Below, piece by piece: positions 1-8,405 of a DNA stretch of 50,959 nt. This stretch comes from Chromatiaceae bacterium (GTDB taxonomy: Bacteria > Pseudomonadota > Gammaproteobacteria > Chromatiales > Chromatiaceae). Under the pieces are notes generated by a model. It was not told the DNA's origin and made no database searches. It saw only the letters and a list, made by a program, of their open reading frames with translations. The translations under genes were made by a program, and so were the position numbers. Where the stretch lies: contig JACDZG010000049.1 of assembly GCA_013426805.1 (NCBI GenBank), positions 1 through 50,959 of the forward strand. The letters are read 5' to 3'. The first letter of the stretch is position 1. Each line of letters begins with the position of its first letter.

Positions 1-22
1 TCACCGCCAGGGCCTATCCCAA

Positions 23-54
23 AACCCCCGCTCCCACAAGCGGGGGTTTTTTTT
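23..54 (+). terminator. Rho-independent terminator
   Basis: A 10-bp GC-rich stem (positions 23-32 pairing with 39-48) closes a 6-base loop and runs into a stretch of eight T on the plus strand (47-54). This is a strong terminator for a plus-strand gene lying before the window. On the minus strand the same hairpin is followed by only four T, so it may also end the ATPase operon, whose last gene stops at 120. Confidence 0.85.
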
Positions 55-75
55 GCCCGGTGCCAGGGTGATCGC

Positions 76-124
76 GCTAAACCGCCCATAAAAATTACGC
101 TTTTCGCGCTGGACGCGGTTTAGC
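76..124. repeat. 10-bp inverted repeat at the end of the ATPase operon
   Basis: Positions 76-85 are the exact reverse complement of 115-124, with a 29-base spacer. The right arm covers the stop codon of the subunit D gene. It could fold in the mRNA 3' end of the operon and work together with the terminator at 23-54. It has no T-run of its own, so it is not called a terminator. Confidence 0.5.
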
Positions 125-743
125 CGGTATCGCGTGCACGCAGCAGTTTCACTTGAAACAGCGTGTTGCGCTCCTCTTCCTCGAGTGTCGACGCAATGAA
201 GTGAATGGTCCGGCGATAGAGTGGGATGATGTTATATTTCAGTGCATTGACCCTTTTTTGTGCCTTGCGTTGTTCTTCCATCAGGCGGTGTAGCGCGATT
301 TCGACTTCGCCTAACTGGGCGAGTATGACGGCCGCGTCGGCGAGGTGATCGCGGGTCGTGTCGAAGCTGGCGTCGGTGCCGAGCAGACCGACCGGCTTGA
401 GCGGCAGGCGTTCGGCACTGACCGACGGGTATTCGACGCCAAGTGCGCGGCGGGGAAGGATGTCGACCTTCAATGCGGGTTCGGCGCCGAGTGATGCCTG
501 ATGGATGCCGCGGCTGCCCATCCGCAGGTGGGTGAGGCTGAGGCATCGAAAGGCCTCGCTCAGTGCGCGTTCGGCGTCGGCGCGCAAGCGCCGGTAGTCG
601 CCGATGCGTTCGTAGACCAGTCGGGTCAAGAGTTCACGTTTGCGCTCCAGCAGGTCGTGCCCTTCTTCAAGGAACTTTGCCTGCTTCTTGAGTTTGAGCA
701 GGGTGTTCTTGGTCGGCGGAACCTTGATCAGTTGTTGGGCCAT
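120..743 (-). CDS. atpD: V/A-type ATP synthase subunit D
   Basis: This is the central rotor shaft of the V1/A1 sector. It couples rotation of the proteolipid ring to catalysis in the A3B3 head. The 207-residue product opens with the family pattern PPTKNTLLKLKKQ. It has long helices at both ends (about 1-75 and 130-205, including RLMEEQRKAQKRVNALKY) that form the coiled-coil shaft, with a globular segment between. The length is normal for the family. It is the last gene of the operon. It is separated from A and B by a DUF29 gene and a cysteine-cluster gene, whereas B and D are usually neighbours. Assignment is firm; V-ATPase gene symbols differ between databases. Confidence 0.95.
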   Translation of the reverse strand: MAQQLIKVPPTKNTLLKLKKQAKFLEEGHDLLERKRELLTRLVYERIGDYRRLRADAERALSEAFRCLSLTHLRMGSRGIHQASLGAEPALKVDILPRRALGVEYPSVSAERLPLKPVGLLGTDASFDTTRDHLADAAVILAQLGEVEIALHRLMEEQRKAQKRVNALKYNIIPLYRRTIHFIASTLEEEERNTLFQVKLLRARDTG

Positions 744-806
744 AAGGAGACGCGGCGAACTCTGAGTGACAAGTGGTTGGCGTGTAAGGTGCGCGGAACC
801 CAGGCG

Positions 807-1094
807 CTAGCCTTGGTGATGGTCCCAGCCTGCCCGTTCGGCGAGGCAGTCAGGTCCGCCCTCTTCAAATTCCCGACAGATCAGCGGGCGCTGCTCATAG
901 ATGCGGCAGCGCAGGGTATCGCGGTCCAAGGCGGCGCACCAGCCGTCCGGCAGGCGGTCCATGGAGGGGACACCGCCCGAGTTGAGTCTGGTGTAGCGGC
1001 GGGGGACACCGGTTTCGGTGATGCATAGGACCTCAAGCCGACAGCACACCGCGGCGCAGTGATCGCAAGTGACGGGAGCAATCGGCTTGGCCAT
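807..1094 (-). CDS. YkgJ-family cysteine-cluster protein
   Basis: A small protein of about 95 residues with the YkgJ/UPF0153 cysteine pattern: CDHCAAVCC near the N-terminus, then CAALD, CRIYEQRPLICREF and a final C. Such clusters are thought to bind zinc or an Fe-S centre; the biochemical role is unknown. The ATG at 1094 matches where family members usually begin (MAKPIAPVTCDHC). A GTG at 1124 overlaps the DUF29 stop by four bases and would add ten residues with translational coupling, so the start is not settled. It sits inside the ATPase operon between B and D and is probably co-transcribed. Nothing in the sequence links it directly to ATPase function. Confidence 0.8.
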   Translation of the reverse strand: MAKPIAPVTCDHCAAVCCRLEVLCITETGVPRRYTRLNSGGVPSMDRLPDGWCAALDRDTLRCRIYEQRPLICREFEEGGPDCLAERAGWDHHQG

Positions 1095-1120
1095 GGATTG
1101 GAATAGATGGCCTATCTCGA

Positions 1121-1594
1121 TCACTCGACGCCCGGCCAAAAGTCAGGGTCCAAGGCTTCATCGACACTGAAAGGGCACTCCGGGGGGAAGATTCGTTCAG
1201 GCAATCCGGTCTCGTTGGACGCGTTGAAGCGGGCATCGGAATAGGCCTCCCTGACTGCCTCCGCGAGTCGAACCCGCAGGCTCGGGCTTTCTTTCAATCG
1301 CTTGATGATCGCGCGCCGGCTGTTGAAAATGGATCCCCGCCAACTGTTGCTCCGTTGCTGTGGCTGAAACTCCCACTTGAGGAGATGCATCAGCAGGATG
1401 CCCATGTAACTCTCGATCGCCCGATACTCGCTACGCCCCATGTCTTCCAATTCCTCGACGATGTTGGCGATATCGGCCTCAGCTAACCGTCCTTCGCGCA
1501 ACAGTCGGGCGTTGTCGAACAACCACCGGCTGTAGTCGCTCTCATAGCGCCCGATCATCTGCTCGGGTGCTGGTGTCTTGAACGCGAAGGCCAT
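1121..1594 (-). CDS. DUF29 domain protein
   Basis: A 157-residue soluble helical protein of the DUF29 family. Typical pattern: YESDYSRWLFDNARLLREG, then DIANIVEELEDMGRSE, a central helix with LLMHLLKWEFQP, and a C-terminal FPPECPFSVDEALDPDFWPG. The family is abundant in cyanobacteria and purple bacteria and has no established function. The gene starts only three bases after the stop of ATPase subunit B and continues the operon, so it is almost certainly co-transcribed. Its place in the middle of an ATPase operon is unusual and may reflect insertion of a two-gene cassette with its YkgJ neighbour. Confidence 0.88.
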   Translation of the reverse strand: MAFAFKTPAPEQMIGRYESDYSRWLFDNARLLREGRLAEADIANIVEELEDMGRSEYRAIESYMGILLMHLLKWEFQPQQRSNSWRGSIFNSRRAIIKRLKESPSLRVRLAEAVREAYSDARFNASNETGLPERIFPPECPFSVDEALDPDFWPGVE

Positions 1595-1597
1595 GAT

Positions 1598-2977
1598 CTA
1601 ATCTGTCCCCGTGTAGTACTTGGCCAAATCCGTCTCTTTCACGCGGGTGAGCATGTCCCGCGGGAAGCTGCTCATGAGTTCCCAGGCGAGGTTGAGCGTC
1701 GCCTCAATGGAGCGGTCCTCGGATTCACCCTGGCCGACGAAACGGGTGTCGAAGGCGTCGGCGAAGGCAAGATAGCGCCGATCACGCTCGGACAGTTCGT
1801 CCGCACCGATGATGGAGGCGAGGTTGCGGGTCTCCTGGGCGCGCGCATAGAGGGCGTAGATCTGGGCCGAGACGCGCGGATGATCCTCGCGGGTATCGTC
1901 CTTGCCGATGCCGTCCTTCATCAGGCGCGACAGGCTCGGTGAGATATGCACGGGTGGATAGATACCCTGGTTGTGTAACTCACGCGACAGGACGATCTGA
2001 CCCTCGGTGATGTAACCCGTGAGGTCTGGAATGGGGTGGGTGATGTCGTCCGAGGGCATCGATACCACGGGCATCATGGTAATCGAGCCATGGCGCTGGT
2101 GGATGCGCCCGCAGCGCTCGTAAATCTCGGCCAGGTCCGAATAAAGATAGCCAGGATAGCCCTTGCGGGCCGGCACATCGCCCTTGGCCGTGGCGACCTC
2201 GCGCAACGCTTCCGCATAGTAGGTCATGTCCGTCATCACCACGAGCACATGGCGGTCCAGGTCATAGGCCAGGTATTCGGCGGCGGTGAGCGCGGTGCGC
2301 GGCAGGGTGAGACGCTCCACCGGCGGATCATCCGCCAGATTGATGAACATCACCACGTTGCGCAAAACGCCCGAGGAGGCGAATTCATCACGGAAGAACT
2401 TGGCGTCGGCGTAAGAGACACCCATGGCCGCGAAGACTACTGAAAAACTGGTGTCCTCGTCCTTGAGCTTGGCCTGGCGCACGATTTGTGCGGCCAATCG
2501 GTTATGCGGCAGACCGGAGCCGGAGAAGATCGGCAGCTTCTGGCCGCGCACCAGGCTGTTGAGCCCATCAATGGTGGAGATGCCGGTCTGGATGAACTCT
2601 CGCGGATAGGTGCGTGCGGCAGGGTTGATCGCGGACCCGGCGACCGGTCGGCGCAGGTTGCTGAGGATCGGTGGACGGCCGTCGCGGGGTTCCCCCAGTC
2701 CGTTGAATTCACGTCCCAGCAGTTCCGGCGACAGGGCGATCTCCACCGGCTCATCCAAGAAGCGGACCCAGGTCTGCTCCAAGTCCAGATCGTCCGTACC
2801 CTCGAAGACGAGGACCAAGACCGCGTCGTCAGCGGCACGGATCACTTGGCCGTTGCGGATACCGCCCGAATAGTCTTCGATCCGCACGCGGTCGCCGAAG
2901 GCCACCCCGGGGGTATCCTTCACGATTAGCAGTCCGCCTCGGGCTTGCGTTACTGTCCTGTATTCTTTGATGCTCAT
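1598..2977 (-). CDS. atpB: V/A-type ATP synthase subunit B
   Basis: The regulatory, non-catalytic nucleotide-site subunit of the A3B3 head. The 459 residues show the expected B-subunit features: an N-terminal beta-barrel (about 1-75), the segment GREFNGLGEPRDG, FIQTGISTIDGLNSLVRGQK, and a degenerate P-loop region (FSGSGLPHNRLAAQI) in place of a Walker A. The later motif SITMMPVVSMPSDDITHPI is the counterpart of the catalytic-subunit SLIGA region. The length is normal. It follows subunit A after about 110 bases without a gene and precedes DUF29 by three bases. Identification is certain. Confidence 0.97.
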   Translation of the reverse strand: MSIKEYRTVTQARGGLLIVKDTPGVAFGDRVRIEDYSGGIRNGQVIRAADDAVLVLVFEGTDDLDLEQTWVRFLDEPVEIALSPELLGREFNGLGEPRDGRPPILSNLRRPVAGSAINPAARTYPREFIQTGISTIDGLNSLVRGQKLPIFSGSGLPHNRLAAQIVRQAKLKDEDTSFSVVFAAMGVSYADAKFFRDEFASSGVLRNVVMFINLADDPPVERLTLPRTALTAAEYLAYDLDRHVLVVMTDMTYYAEALREVATAKGDVPARKGYPGYLYSDLAEIYERCGRIHQRHGSITMMPVVSMPSDDITHPIPDLTGYITEGQIVLSRELHNQGIYPPVHISPSLSRLMKDGIGKDDTREDHPRVSAQIYALYARAQETRNLASIIGADELSERDRRYLAFADAFDTRFVGQGESEDRSIEATLNLAWELMSSFPRDMLTRVKETDLAKYYTGTD

Positions 2978-3087
2978 GCGTGCTACAACCCCTGGGAAGC
3001 GTGGTGTGGGCGTGGCCTGCCGATGCGGCCTGCGCGTGGTTCATGGCGACGCAGGGACGCGCGGCAAGCCGCTCTCACGGGGAAGGC

Positions 3088-4890
3088 CTAGGACACTGCG
3101 GGTTCACCCTGCTTGGCATACTCGATGCGGATTTCTCCCATGGCTGAGTTGACCTCTCCCCGGAAAGCCTGGATTTGGTTCATCTGGTCGCTCGTGTACA
3201 TCGACTTGATACGGCGCATCTTGGCCAGGATCGGCAGGTTCTGCAATTCGGACACGGGGACTCCGATCGCGATCAACTCCGCACCGCTGCTGTAGATTGT
3301 GATCGCGATGTCGAGCAGGGCGAATTGCTTCTGAGGCGAGCAGAAGGTGTCCACGTCGTCCAGAGCGCTCTGCTGCAAGACGCCCTCCTTGATCAGTGAT
3401 GCGCCTTCCAGTTCCCAGCGCTGGGCGTCGGACAGGGCCTCGGGTCCCACCAGATTGACGATGCGCGAGAGCTCGGCATCACGGGCAAGCAGCGCGAGTG
3501 CCGCGGTCCGGCGTCGTTCCCAGTTTGGATCTACCTCCTTGTGCCACCACTGGGCGGCCGTGTGGACGTGCCCGGAGAAGCTGGTGACCCAGTCGATCGA
3601 CGGGTAATGGCGGGCGTCCGCGAGCTCTTTGGACAGGGCCCAGAAGGTCTCGATGATGTCCTTGGTGTGGCTGGTGACAGGCTCGGAGAAGTCCCCGCCG
3701 GGGGGCGAGACGGCGCCGATCAGCGTCACCGATCCAGAGCCGGCCCCATAGGTCTCGACCCGGCCGGCGCGCTCGTAAACGGCGGCCAGACGTGATGCCA
3801 GATAGGCTGGATAGCCTTCCTCCACCGGCATCTGACCCAGCCGTCCCGATACTTCGCGCAAGGCCTCCGCCCAACGCGACGTCGAGTCCGCCAGCATCAC
3901 GACATCGTAGCCCATGTCCCGGTAATACTCCGCCATGGTGACCCCGACATAGATCGACGCCTCGCGGGCGACCACCGGCATGTTGGAGGTATTGGCCACC
4001 AGCAGGGTCCGCTCCATCAGCTTGCGCCCGGAGTAGGGATCATCCAACTGCGGAAAGCTCTCCAGTACGTCGACCAACTCGTTACCGCGTTCACCACAGC
4101 CGACGTAAATGACGATATCCGCATTCGACCAGCGGGCGATCTGCTGCTGGACCACCGTCTTGCCCGCGCCGAATGGGCCGGGAACCGCCGCTTTGCCGCC
4201 CTTGAGCTGGGGGAAAAAGGTATCGATGACCCGTTGTCCGGTGATCAGTGGTGAGATCCCGTCGTCGCGTCGCAGATAAGGGCGGGGCCGCCGTACCGGC
4301 CAGCGGTGATACATACTGAGTTTGAGGATATGGCCTTTGGCGGTACGCACGCGGGCGATGGACGCCTCAATGTCATAGTCCCCGGCGGGCGCGAGTTCTT
4401 CCAACTCGCCGGCGATCCCCGGCGGTACCAGGATGCGATGCGTGACGGTCAGGGTCTCTTGTACCCGGCCGAGCACCAAGCCGCCGCTCACCTTGGCGCC
4501 CGGCTCCAGCGCCTCATTGGGTTCGAACTCCCACTGTCTGGCGCGGTCCAGTGCCGGTACGCTGATGCCGCGACGGATGTAATCACCCGACTGCAGCGCG
4601 ATTTTCTCGAGCGGGCGCTGCACCCCATCGAAGATGCCGCCCATCAGGCCGGGACCCAACTCAACGGAGAGCGGAAATCCCAGCCCGACGGCGATCTCGC
4701 CAGGTCGCACCCCGTCGGTGGATTCATAGGTCTGGACCACCGCCGTCGTGCCGGCCAGCGAGATCACTTCGCCAAACAGACCTAATTCGCCAATCTTGAC
4801 CTGCTCGCCGCTGCGGGCGCCGGGTAGGTCAACAGTGACGATGGGGCCGTTGATGTCACGGATGGCACCGGTTCTGCTGGGTTCTGTCAT
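3088..4890 (-). CDS. atpA: V/A-type ATP synthase catalytic subunit A
   Basis: The catalytic subunit of the V1/A1 head, which hydrolyses or makes ATP at the A/B interface. The 600-residue product has an N-terminal barrel (INGPIVTVDLPGARSGEQV), the A-specific bulge domain (about 110-190), a P-loop GPFGAGKTVVQQQIARW, the segment IVIYVGCGERGNE, and MLADSTSRWAEALREVSGR. The ATG at 4890 (MTEPSRTG) is preferred to a GTG 12 codons upstream. It leaves four bases to the subunit E stop, while the GTG would overlap E. All catalytic motifs are present. Whether the coupling ion is H+ or Na+ cannot be read from this subunit. Confidence 0.96.
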   Translation of the reverse strand: MTEPSRTGAIRDINGPIVTVDLPGARSGEQVKIGELGLFGEVISLAGTTAVVQTYESTDGVRPGEIAVGLGFPLSVELGPGLMGGIFDGVQRPLEKIALQSGDYIRRGISVPALDRARQWEFEPNEALEPGAKVSGGLVLGRVQETLTVTHRILVPPGIAGELEELAPAGDYDIEASIARVRTAKGHILKLSMYHRWPVRRPRPYLRRDDGISPLITGQRVIDTFFPQLKGGKAAVPGPFGAGKTVVQQQIARWSNADIVIYVGCGERGNELVDVLESFPQLDDPYSGRKLMERTLLVANTSNMPVVAREASIYVGVTMAEYYRDMGYDVVMLADSTSRWAEALREVSGRLGQMPVEEGYPAYLASRLAAVYERAGRVETYGAGSGSVTLIGAVSPPGGDFSEPVTSHTKDIIETFWALSKELADARHYPSIDWVTSFSGHVHTAAQWWHKEVDPNWERRRTAALALLARDAELSRIVNLVGPEALSDAQRWELEGASLIKEGVLQQSALDDVDTFCSPQKQFALLDIAITIYSSGAELIAIGVPVSELQNLPILAKMRRIKSMYTSDQMNQIQAFRGEVNSAMGEIRIEYAKQGEPAVS

Positions 4891-4894
4891 GGTT

Positions 4895-5536
4895 TCATCC
4901 GGAGAAAAGGTTGCCGGTCTCGACACCGCCGGGCAGCAGACGTTCCAGAATGACCTGCTGAATGCGCGGGCGCAGCCGTGCGAGTCGGCCGTCGAAGGTC
5001 TGGTCGACGCGGATACGGCTATCGCCGCTGGTCAGCAGGACGCCGCCGAGGGCGTCGATCGGGTCGTCCGTCAGGTCCAGGTTGCGGGTCGGCCCAACCG
5101 CCTGGGTGATCCTGTCCCAGCAGGAGCGCAGGTGCTTCTGGTCGGCAAGGTTGGCACTGACGTTGATCTGATGATGTTCGATCAGCGTGGCGGCGCCCGC
5201 TACCAACTGCTGAAGCCAGGCGCTGTAGGCGTCGGTGTCCGCCATGAAGTGGCGCATCCGTTCTCGTAGTTGGCGCTCGACGTCCTGCACCAGATTCCAG
5301 CGCATCAGATCGAGTTGACTTTGCATTTTGAGTTCACTCGCCTGCACGCGCTGGCGGAAGGTCCGTTCGGCCAGGGTCTTGGCGATGGCGTCCTCGCGTG
5401 CCTCGCGCAGGCGCAGGCGTTCCGCGGCCTCACGCAAGATACTGTCGCGGCTGCGCGTGCCGCGTTCGCGGAACTCCGCGGCCAGGCGCTCGGCGCGGGT
5501 CAGGATGGCCTGTTCCAGTTCTTGGACCTGATTCAT
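4895..5536 (-). CDS. atpE: V/A-type ATP synthase subunit E
   Basis: Peripheral-stalk subunit that holds the catalytic head against rotation and pairs with the H/G-like subunit. The 213-residue product has a long N-terminal coiled-coil rich in Glu, Arg and Ala (about 1-110) and a C-terminal globular domain with GGVLLTSGDSRIRVDQTFDGR and RIQQVILERLL, both typical of E. The start lies in the last copy of an 11-bp tandem repeat that joins it to subunit F, so initiation may depend on that junction. It is followed after four bases by subunit A. Confidence 0.92.
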   Translation of the reverse strand: MNQVQELEQAILTRAERLAAEFRERGTRSRDSILREAAERLRLREAREDAIAKTLAERTFRQRVQASELKMQSQLDLMRWNLVQDVERQLRERMRHFMADTDAYSAWLQQLVAGAATLIEHHQINVSANLADQKHLRSCWDRITQAVGPTRNLDLTDDPIDALGGVLLTSGDSRIRVDQTFDGRLARLRPRIQQVILERLLPGGVETGNLFSG

Positions 5537-5574
5537 TTGGGATTCATTTGGGATTCATTTGGGATTCATTTGGA
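5531..5574. repeat. Four tandem copies of an 11-bp repeat at the F/E junction
   Basis: Four head-to-tail copies of ATTCATTTGGG (plus strand; the last copy ends in A) span the junction between subunits F and E. On the coding strand each copy contains ATGA, a stop overlapping a start. The outermost copy supplies the TGA of F, and the innermost supplies the ATG of E. An ATG in frame with E also lies at 5569 but runs into a TGA four codons later. Since 11 is not a multiple of three, each copy sits in a different frame. The arrangement suggests termination-reinitiation whose efficiency could change with copy number. Confidence 0.9.
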
Positions 5575-5952
5575 ATTCACCGGGGCTTCGCCCGACTGGC
5601 CGGATAAGCCGGATGGAACAGCGGCGGCGCCGAACAGCGTGTTCAGGCGGTCCGCGACTTGGCTGGACAGGATCGGCGGGGCGTTCAGCAGCGGAACCGC
5701 GACGACGACGATCCGCCCGCCCTCCCGGCGGACCCGCTGGAGGTTGGGAATGTCCGCCCGCATCACTTGATCGTCCACTACGACGAAGGCCTTCTCGCGG
5801 TTGCGGCTGAGGTCGCGCAAGATGCGGTCGGCCTCTTCCGGCGTCGGATTGGGGTGGGTTTCAAAACCGATCAAGCGAAATCCGTCGGCCAGGCTCGCCT
5901 CGCCCAAGAACACCATGCGGGTTGAATTGCCTGGTTCGTGCTCGGTCGTCAT
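5566..5952 (-). CDS. atpF: V/A-type ATP synthase subunit F
   Basis: Small central-stalk subunit that binds subunit D and can modulate ATP hydrolysis. The 128-residue product shows the CheY-like fold expected for F: MVFLGEASLADGFRLIGF near the start, a middle strand KAFVVVDDQVM, and GRIVVVAVPLLNA. Its last residues (after about 105) are a loose extension, part of it encoded by the tandem-repeat junction. It begins 11 bases after subunit K ends and runs into the repeat preceding subunit E. Confidence 0.9.
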   Translation of the reverse strand: MTTEHEPGNSTRMVFLGEASLADGFRLIGFETHPNPTPEEADRILRDLSRNREKAFVVVDDQVMRADIPNLQRVRREGGRIVVVAVPLLNAPPILSSQVADRLNTLFGAAAVPSGLSGQSGEAPVNSK

Positions 5953-5963
5953 CGCGGCGACAC

Positions 5964-6416
5964 TTATATCTTGTTGAGCAACAGGATCGAGATAACCAAA
6001 CCGTAGATGGCGATACCCTCCGCCAGACCCAGATAGATCAGGGTGCGCCCGAGGATTTCAGGCTTCTCGGTGATGGCGGCTAGCGACGCGGCGCCGATGG
6101 GGCCCACGGCGATGCCGGCACCGATCGTGGAGAGGCCGGTGGGGATGCCCGCGCCGATGATGGCCAACCCCATGCCGGTCGACATCTCGGTCGCCGCGCC
6201 GGCCGCTGCCGCGGTTTCGGTCGCGGCGAAGGCATCCTGCATGCCGAGCAGGAGCAGGCCGAGTTGAGCGCCGACGAAGGTGACCAACTGAGTTCCCAGC
6301 GCCGGTCGATACCAGGGCCGGATCCGCATGGCCAAACTGGGGCGCAGTTCCAGCAGAATACCGGAGACGATCAGACCGAGGATGGCGAGGGAGAGCAAGG
6401 CGACGAGCCAGTACAT
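5964..6416 (-). CDS. atpK: V/A-type ATP synthase proteolipid subunit K
   Basis: Ring-forming membrane subunit that carries the coupling ion. The 150-residue protein has two N-terminal hydrophobic segments (about 3-22 and 40-60), a linker rich in Ala, Thr and Glu, and one c-type hairpin from 82 to 150. The hairpin has the glycine-rich helix (IGAGIPTGLSTIGAGIAVG) and the ion-binding glutamate E133 in YLGLAEGIAIYG. The N-terminal half lacks a second acidic ion site, so it is not a duplicated hairpin as in four-helix K subunits. An AFA motif at residues 62-64 resembles a signal-peptidase site, so the mature ring subunit might be only the last hairpin; this is inference. Confidence 0.93.
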   Translation of the reverse strand: MYWLVALLSLAILGLIVSGILLELRPSLAMRIRPWYRPALGTQLVTFVGAQLGLLLLGMQDAFAATETAAAAGAATEMSTGMGLAIIGAGIPTGLSTIGAGIAVGPIGAASLAAITEKPEILGRTLIYLGLAEGIAIYGLVISILLLNKI

Positions 6417-6451
6417 GAAACACTCCGGGGGTGGTGGTCGGTTCTAAGCGA

Positions 6452-8332
6452 TCATGACAGCGCCGATTCCCGCCGCAACCGCAGCGGCGCGAACGCGTGG
6501 CCCTCCCCCGCAAAGTAGCGGGAGAAGCCTTCATAATATTGCAGCCGCATCACCTGGATCATCACGATCCCACCCTCCATGACCAGGATGAAGACGTTCC
6601 CCAGGATCACGGTGATCACGTGGCCGAAGGCCCCCATCATGCCGGCCAGGGTGAATACCGCGATCGACAGGGCGACATGGTTCAGGCTGAATGCGGCAAT
6701 ACGCAAGAACGACAGGGTATTCGATATATAGCCGATAACCGTCTCCAGCGTTTCGATGAAGACGACCAGAATCTTTTCGCCGAGTGGCGCTTCCAGGTGC
6801 CGCCAGGCATACCAGGCGAGTGCGGCCAGGGCCGTGCTGACCAAGAGCGTCGGCATCGTGCCGAAGGACTCACCGCGGCCGAGGTGCAGCCCGCCCCACA
6901 CCAGCGCGAGATAGAAGATCAGATTGACGATCCCGTGATGGCCGAACAGTGCCCCCCACCAGTTCCTGATGACCAGCCGATTATAGATGGCGATGAGACA
7001 AGCGCTGGTCAGGAACACGACGCCGTAACCCAAGGCGATTTTGAGCATCAGAATCGGATCATGGATGGGACTCATCCAGAGGGCGGGCAGGACCTCCTCG
7101 TAGCCGAAGATGCTGCCATAGACGAAACCAAACACCATCGACGCCAGGCCCGCCATCAGCCCGAACAGCCAGAAACGCCCGAGCCTGGCGCGGAACCACC
7201 AGGCGAGTCCGGTGATCGCCGCACCTTGTCCGACATCGCCGAACATGGAGCCGAACATCAGCAGAAAGGTTACGGCGAACAGTGGGGTGGGGTCGACCTC
7301 CCCGTATTCGGGGATGCCGTACTGCTGCACCAGCATGGCAAAGGGTTCGAGCAGACGGTTCTTGGTCGCGACGGTCGGGACCAGTTTGCGCTCTGTCGGC
7401 AAGGGGTCCCGGGCCTGCAGATCGAACGGCAGTGCGAGCGATCGGCCGAGGCTGGCGGTGAGGTCGTCGACCGCGCGGGCCGGCACCCAGCCGGCGAGGT
7501 GGACCAGATGTCCCGAACTGCGGACGGATGGGTCCAGGGCGACCATGGGTTCAGCCAGCAGCAGGGTCCGGCGGGCGTCGACCAGACGCTCCAGGAAGGG
7601 CGTCGACCACTCGGCAATGCGCTCGTACTCGGACTGGCGGCGGGCGCGGTTCGTCAGGTGCTGTGCCTCCAGGTCCTGGCGGAGCTGTTGCGGGTCGTCA
7701 TCCAGCCCTTCCGGAATGGGTAGGGGCTGGAAGCCGGCGGCGTTGAGGACTGCCGAGAGTTGCGCCGCGGTGGTCCCGGTGGGTCCGATGATGACCACAT
7801 GGGATTGGTCGCCGCGCTGCATATAGACGTGGAGCAGATGGTCGGCGAGTCCCACCGCGCCTTCGAGTTGACGCAGATTCTCACGCGGCACGATGCCGAC
7901 ATAGAAATCCAGGAAACGCGTCTTGTTGCGGAGCATCCGCAGGTCGATCTGTAAGTGCTGGAAGTTGGCGAGCGCGGCTTCCTGTTCGCGAATCAGGCGT
8001 TCATGATCGTCCAGACGCCGTAAGTCTTCTTCAAAACCGGATGCTTTCTGCCAGACTTGACCCAGCCAGTCGTTGAGCTGAGCGAGTTCCGCGGGCTCCA
8101 CCACGCGGACCTGATCGAGCTCGGGAGCTTCGGGTACGGTGATCAGCTTGGCGATCTTATCGAGCCGCGACCGTGCCTGATAGTAGGTGTCGCGATAGGT
8201 GCGCCCGGGCAGCCCGGTCAGCGCGGGCTCCAGGGGCGGTCTGGTATCCGGGTGGAAGCACTCGGTTTGGGCCAGCGTCAGGGACGCTTGCGGCAGGTCC
8301 TCGGTGAGGACGAGCAGGCGCACATGCTTCAT
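6452..8332 (-). CDS. atpI: V/A-type ATP synthase subunit I (a subunit)
   Basis: Membrane stator that forms the ion half-channels against the proteolipid ring. With the ATG at 8332 (MKHVRLLVLTEDL) the product has 626 residues. The first 310 or so are a soluble, partly coiled-coil arm. The rest holds about seven to eight membrane helices, beginning near TPLFAVTFLLMFGSMFGDVG, a family hallmark. A late helix carries the conserved arginine region NTLSFLRIAAFSLNH. The upstream in-frame starts would overlap subunit C and add a segment with no resemblance to the family, so the shorter start is preferred. Confidence 0.94.
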   Translation of the reverse strand: MKHVRLLVLTEDLPQASLTLAQTECFHPDTRPPLEPALTGLPGRTYRDTYYQARSRLDKIAKLITVPEAPELDQVRVVEPAELAQLNDWLGQVWQKASGFEEDLRRLDDHERLIREQEAALANFQHLQIDLRMLRNKTRFLDFYVGIVPRENLRQLEGAVGLADHLLHVYMQRGDQSHVVIIGPTGTTAAQLSAVLNAAGFQPLPIPEGLDDDPQQLRQDLEAQHLTNRARRQSEYERIAEWSTPFLERLVDARRTLLLAEPMVALDPSVRSSGHLVHLAGWVPARAVDDLTASLGRSLALPFDLQARDPLPTERKLVPTVATKNRLLEPFAMLVQQYGIPEYGEVDPTPLFAVTFLLMFGSMFGDVGQGAAITGLAWWFRARLGRFWLFGLMAGLASMVFGFVYGSIFGYEEVLPALWMSPIHDPILMLKIALGYGVVFLTSACLIAIYNRLVIRNWWGALFGHHGIVNLIFYLALVWGGLHLGRGESFGTMPTLLVSTALAALAWYAWRHLEAPLGEKILVVFIETLETVIGYISNTLSFLRIAAFSLNHVALSIAVFTLAGMMGAFGHVITVILGNVFILVMEGGIVMIQVMRLQYYEGFSRYFAGEGHAFAPLRLRRESALS

Positions 8333-8405
8333 GATTCGTGGCCGCGGCATCTGGTGTCTGTTCCGTATAACTGGTGTGGTCGGGGTCCGCCGGGCAGGTC
8401 CTGGA

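Noticed and set aside
6497-7723. A 408-codon plus-strand frame opposite ATPase subunit I
   Set aside because: Low-complexity Gln/Glu/Asp/His-rich product, the mirror of a certain gene; no ribosome site or family match.
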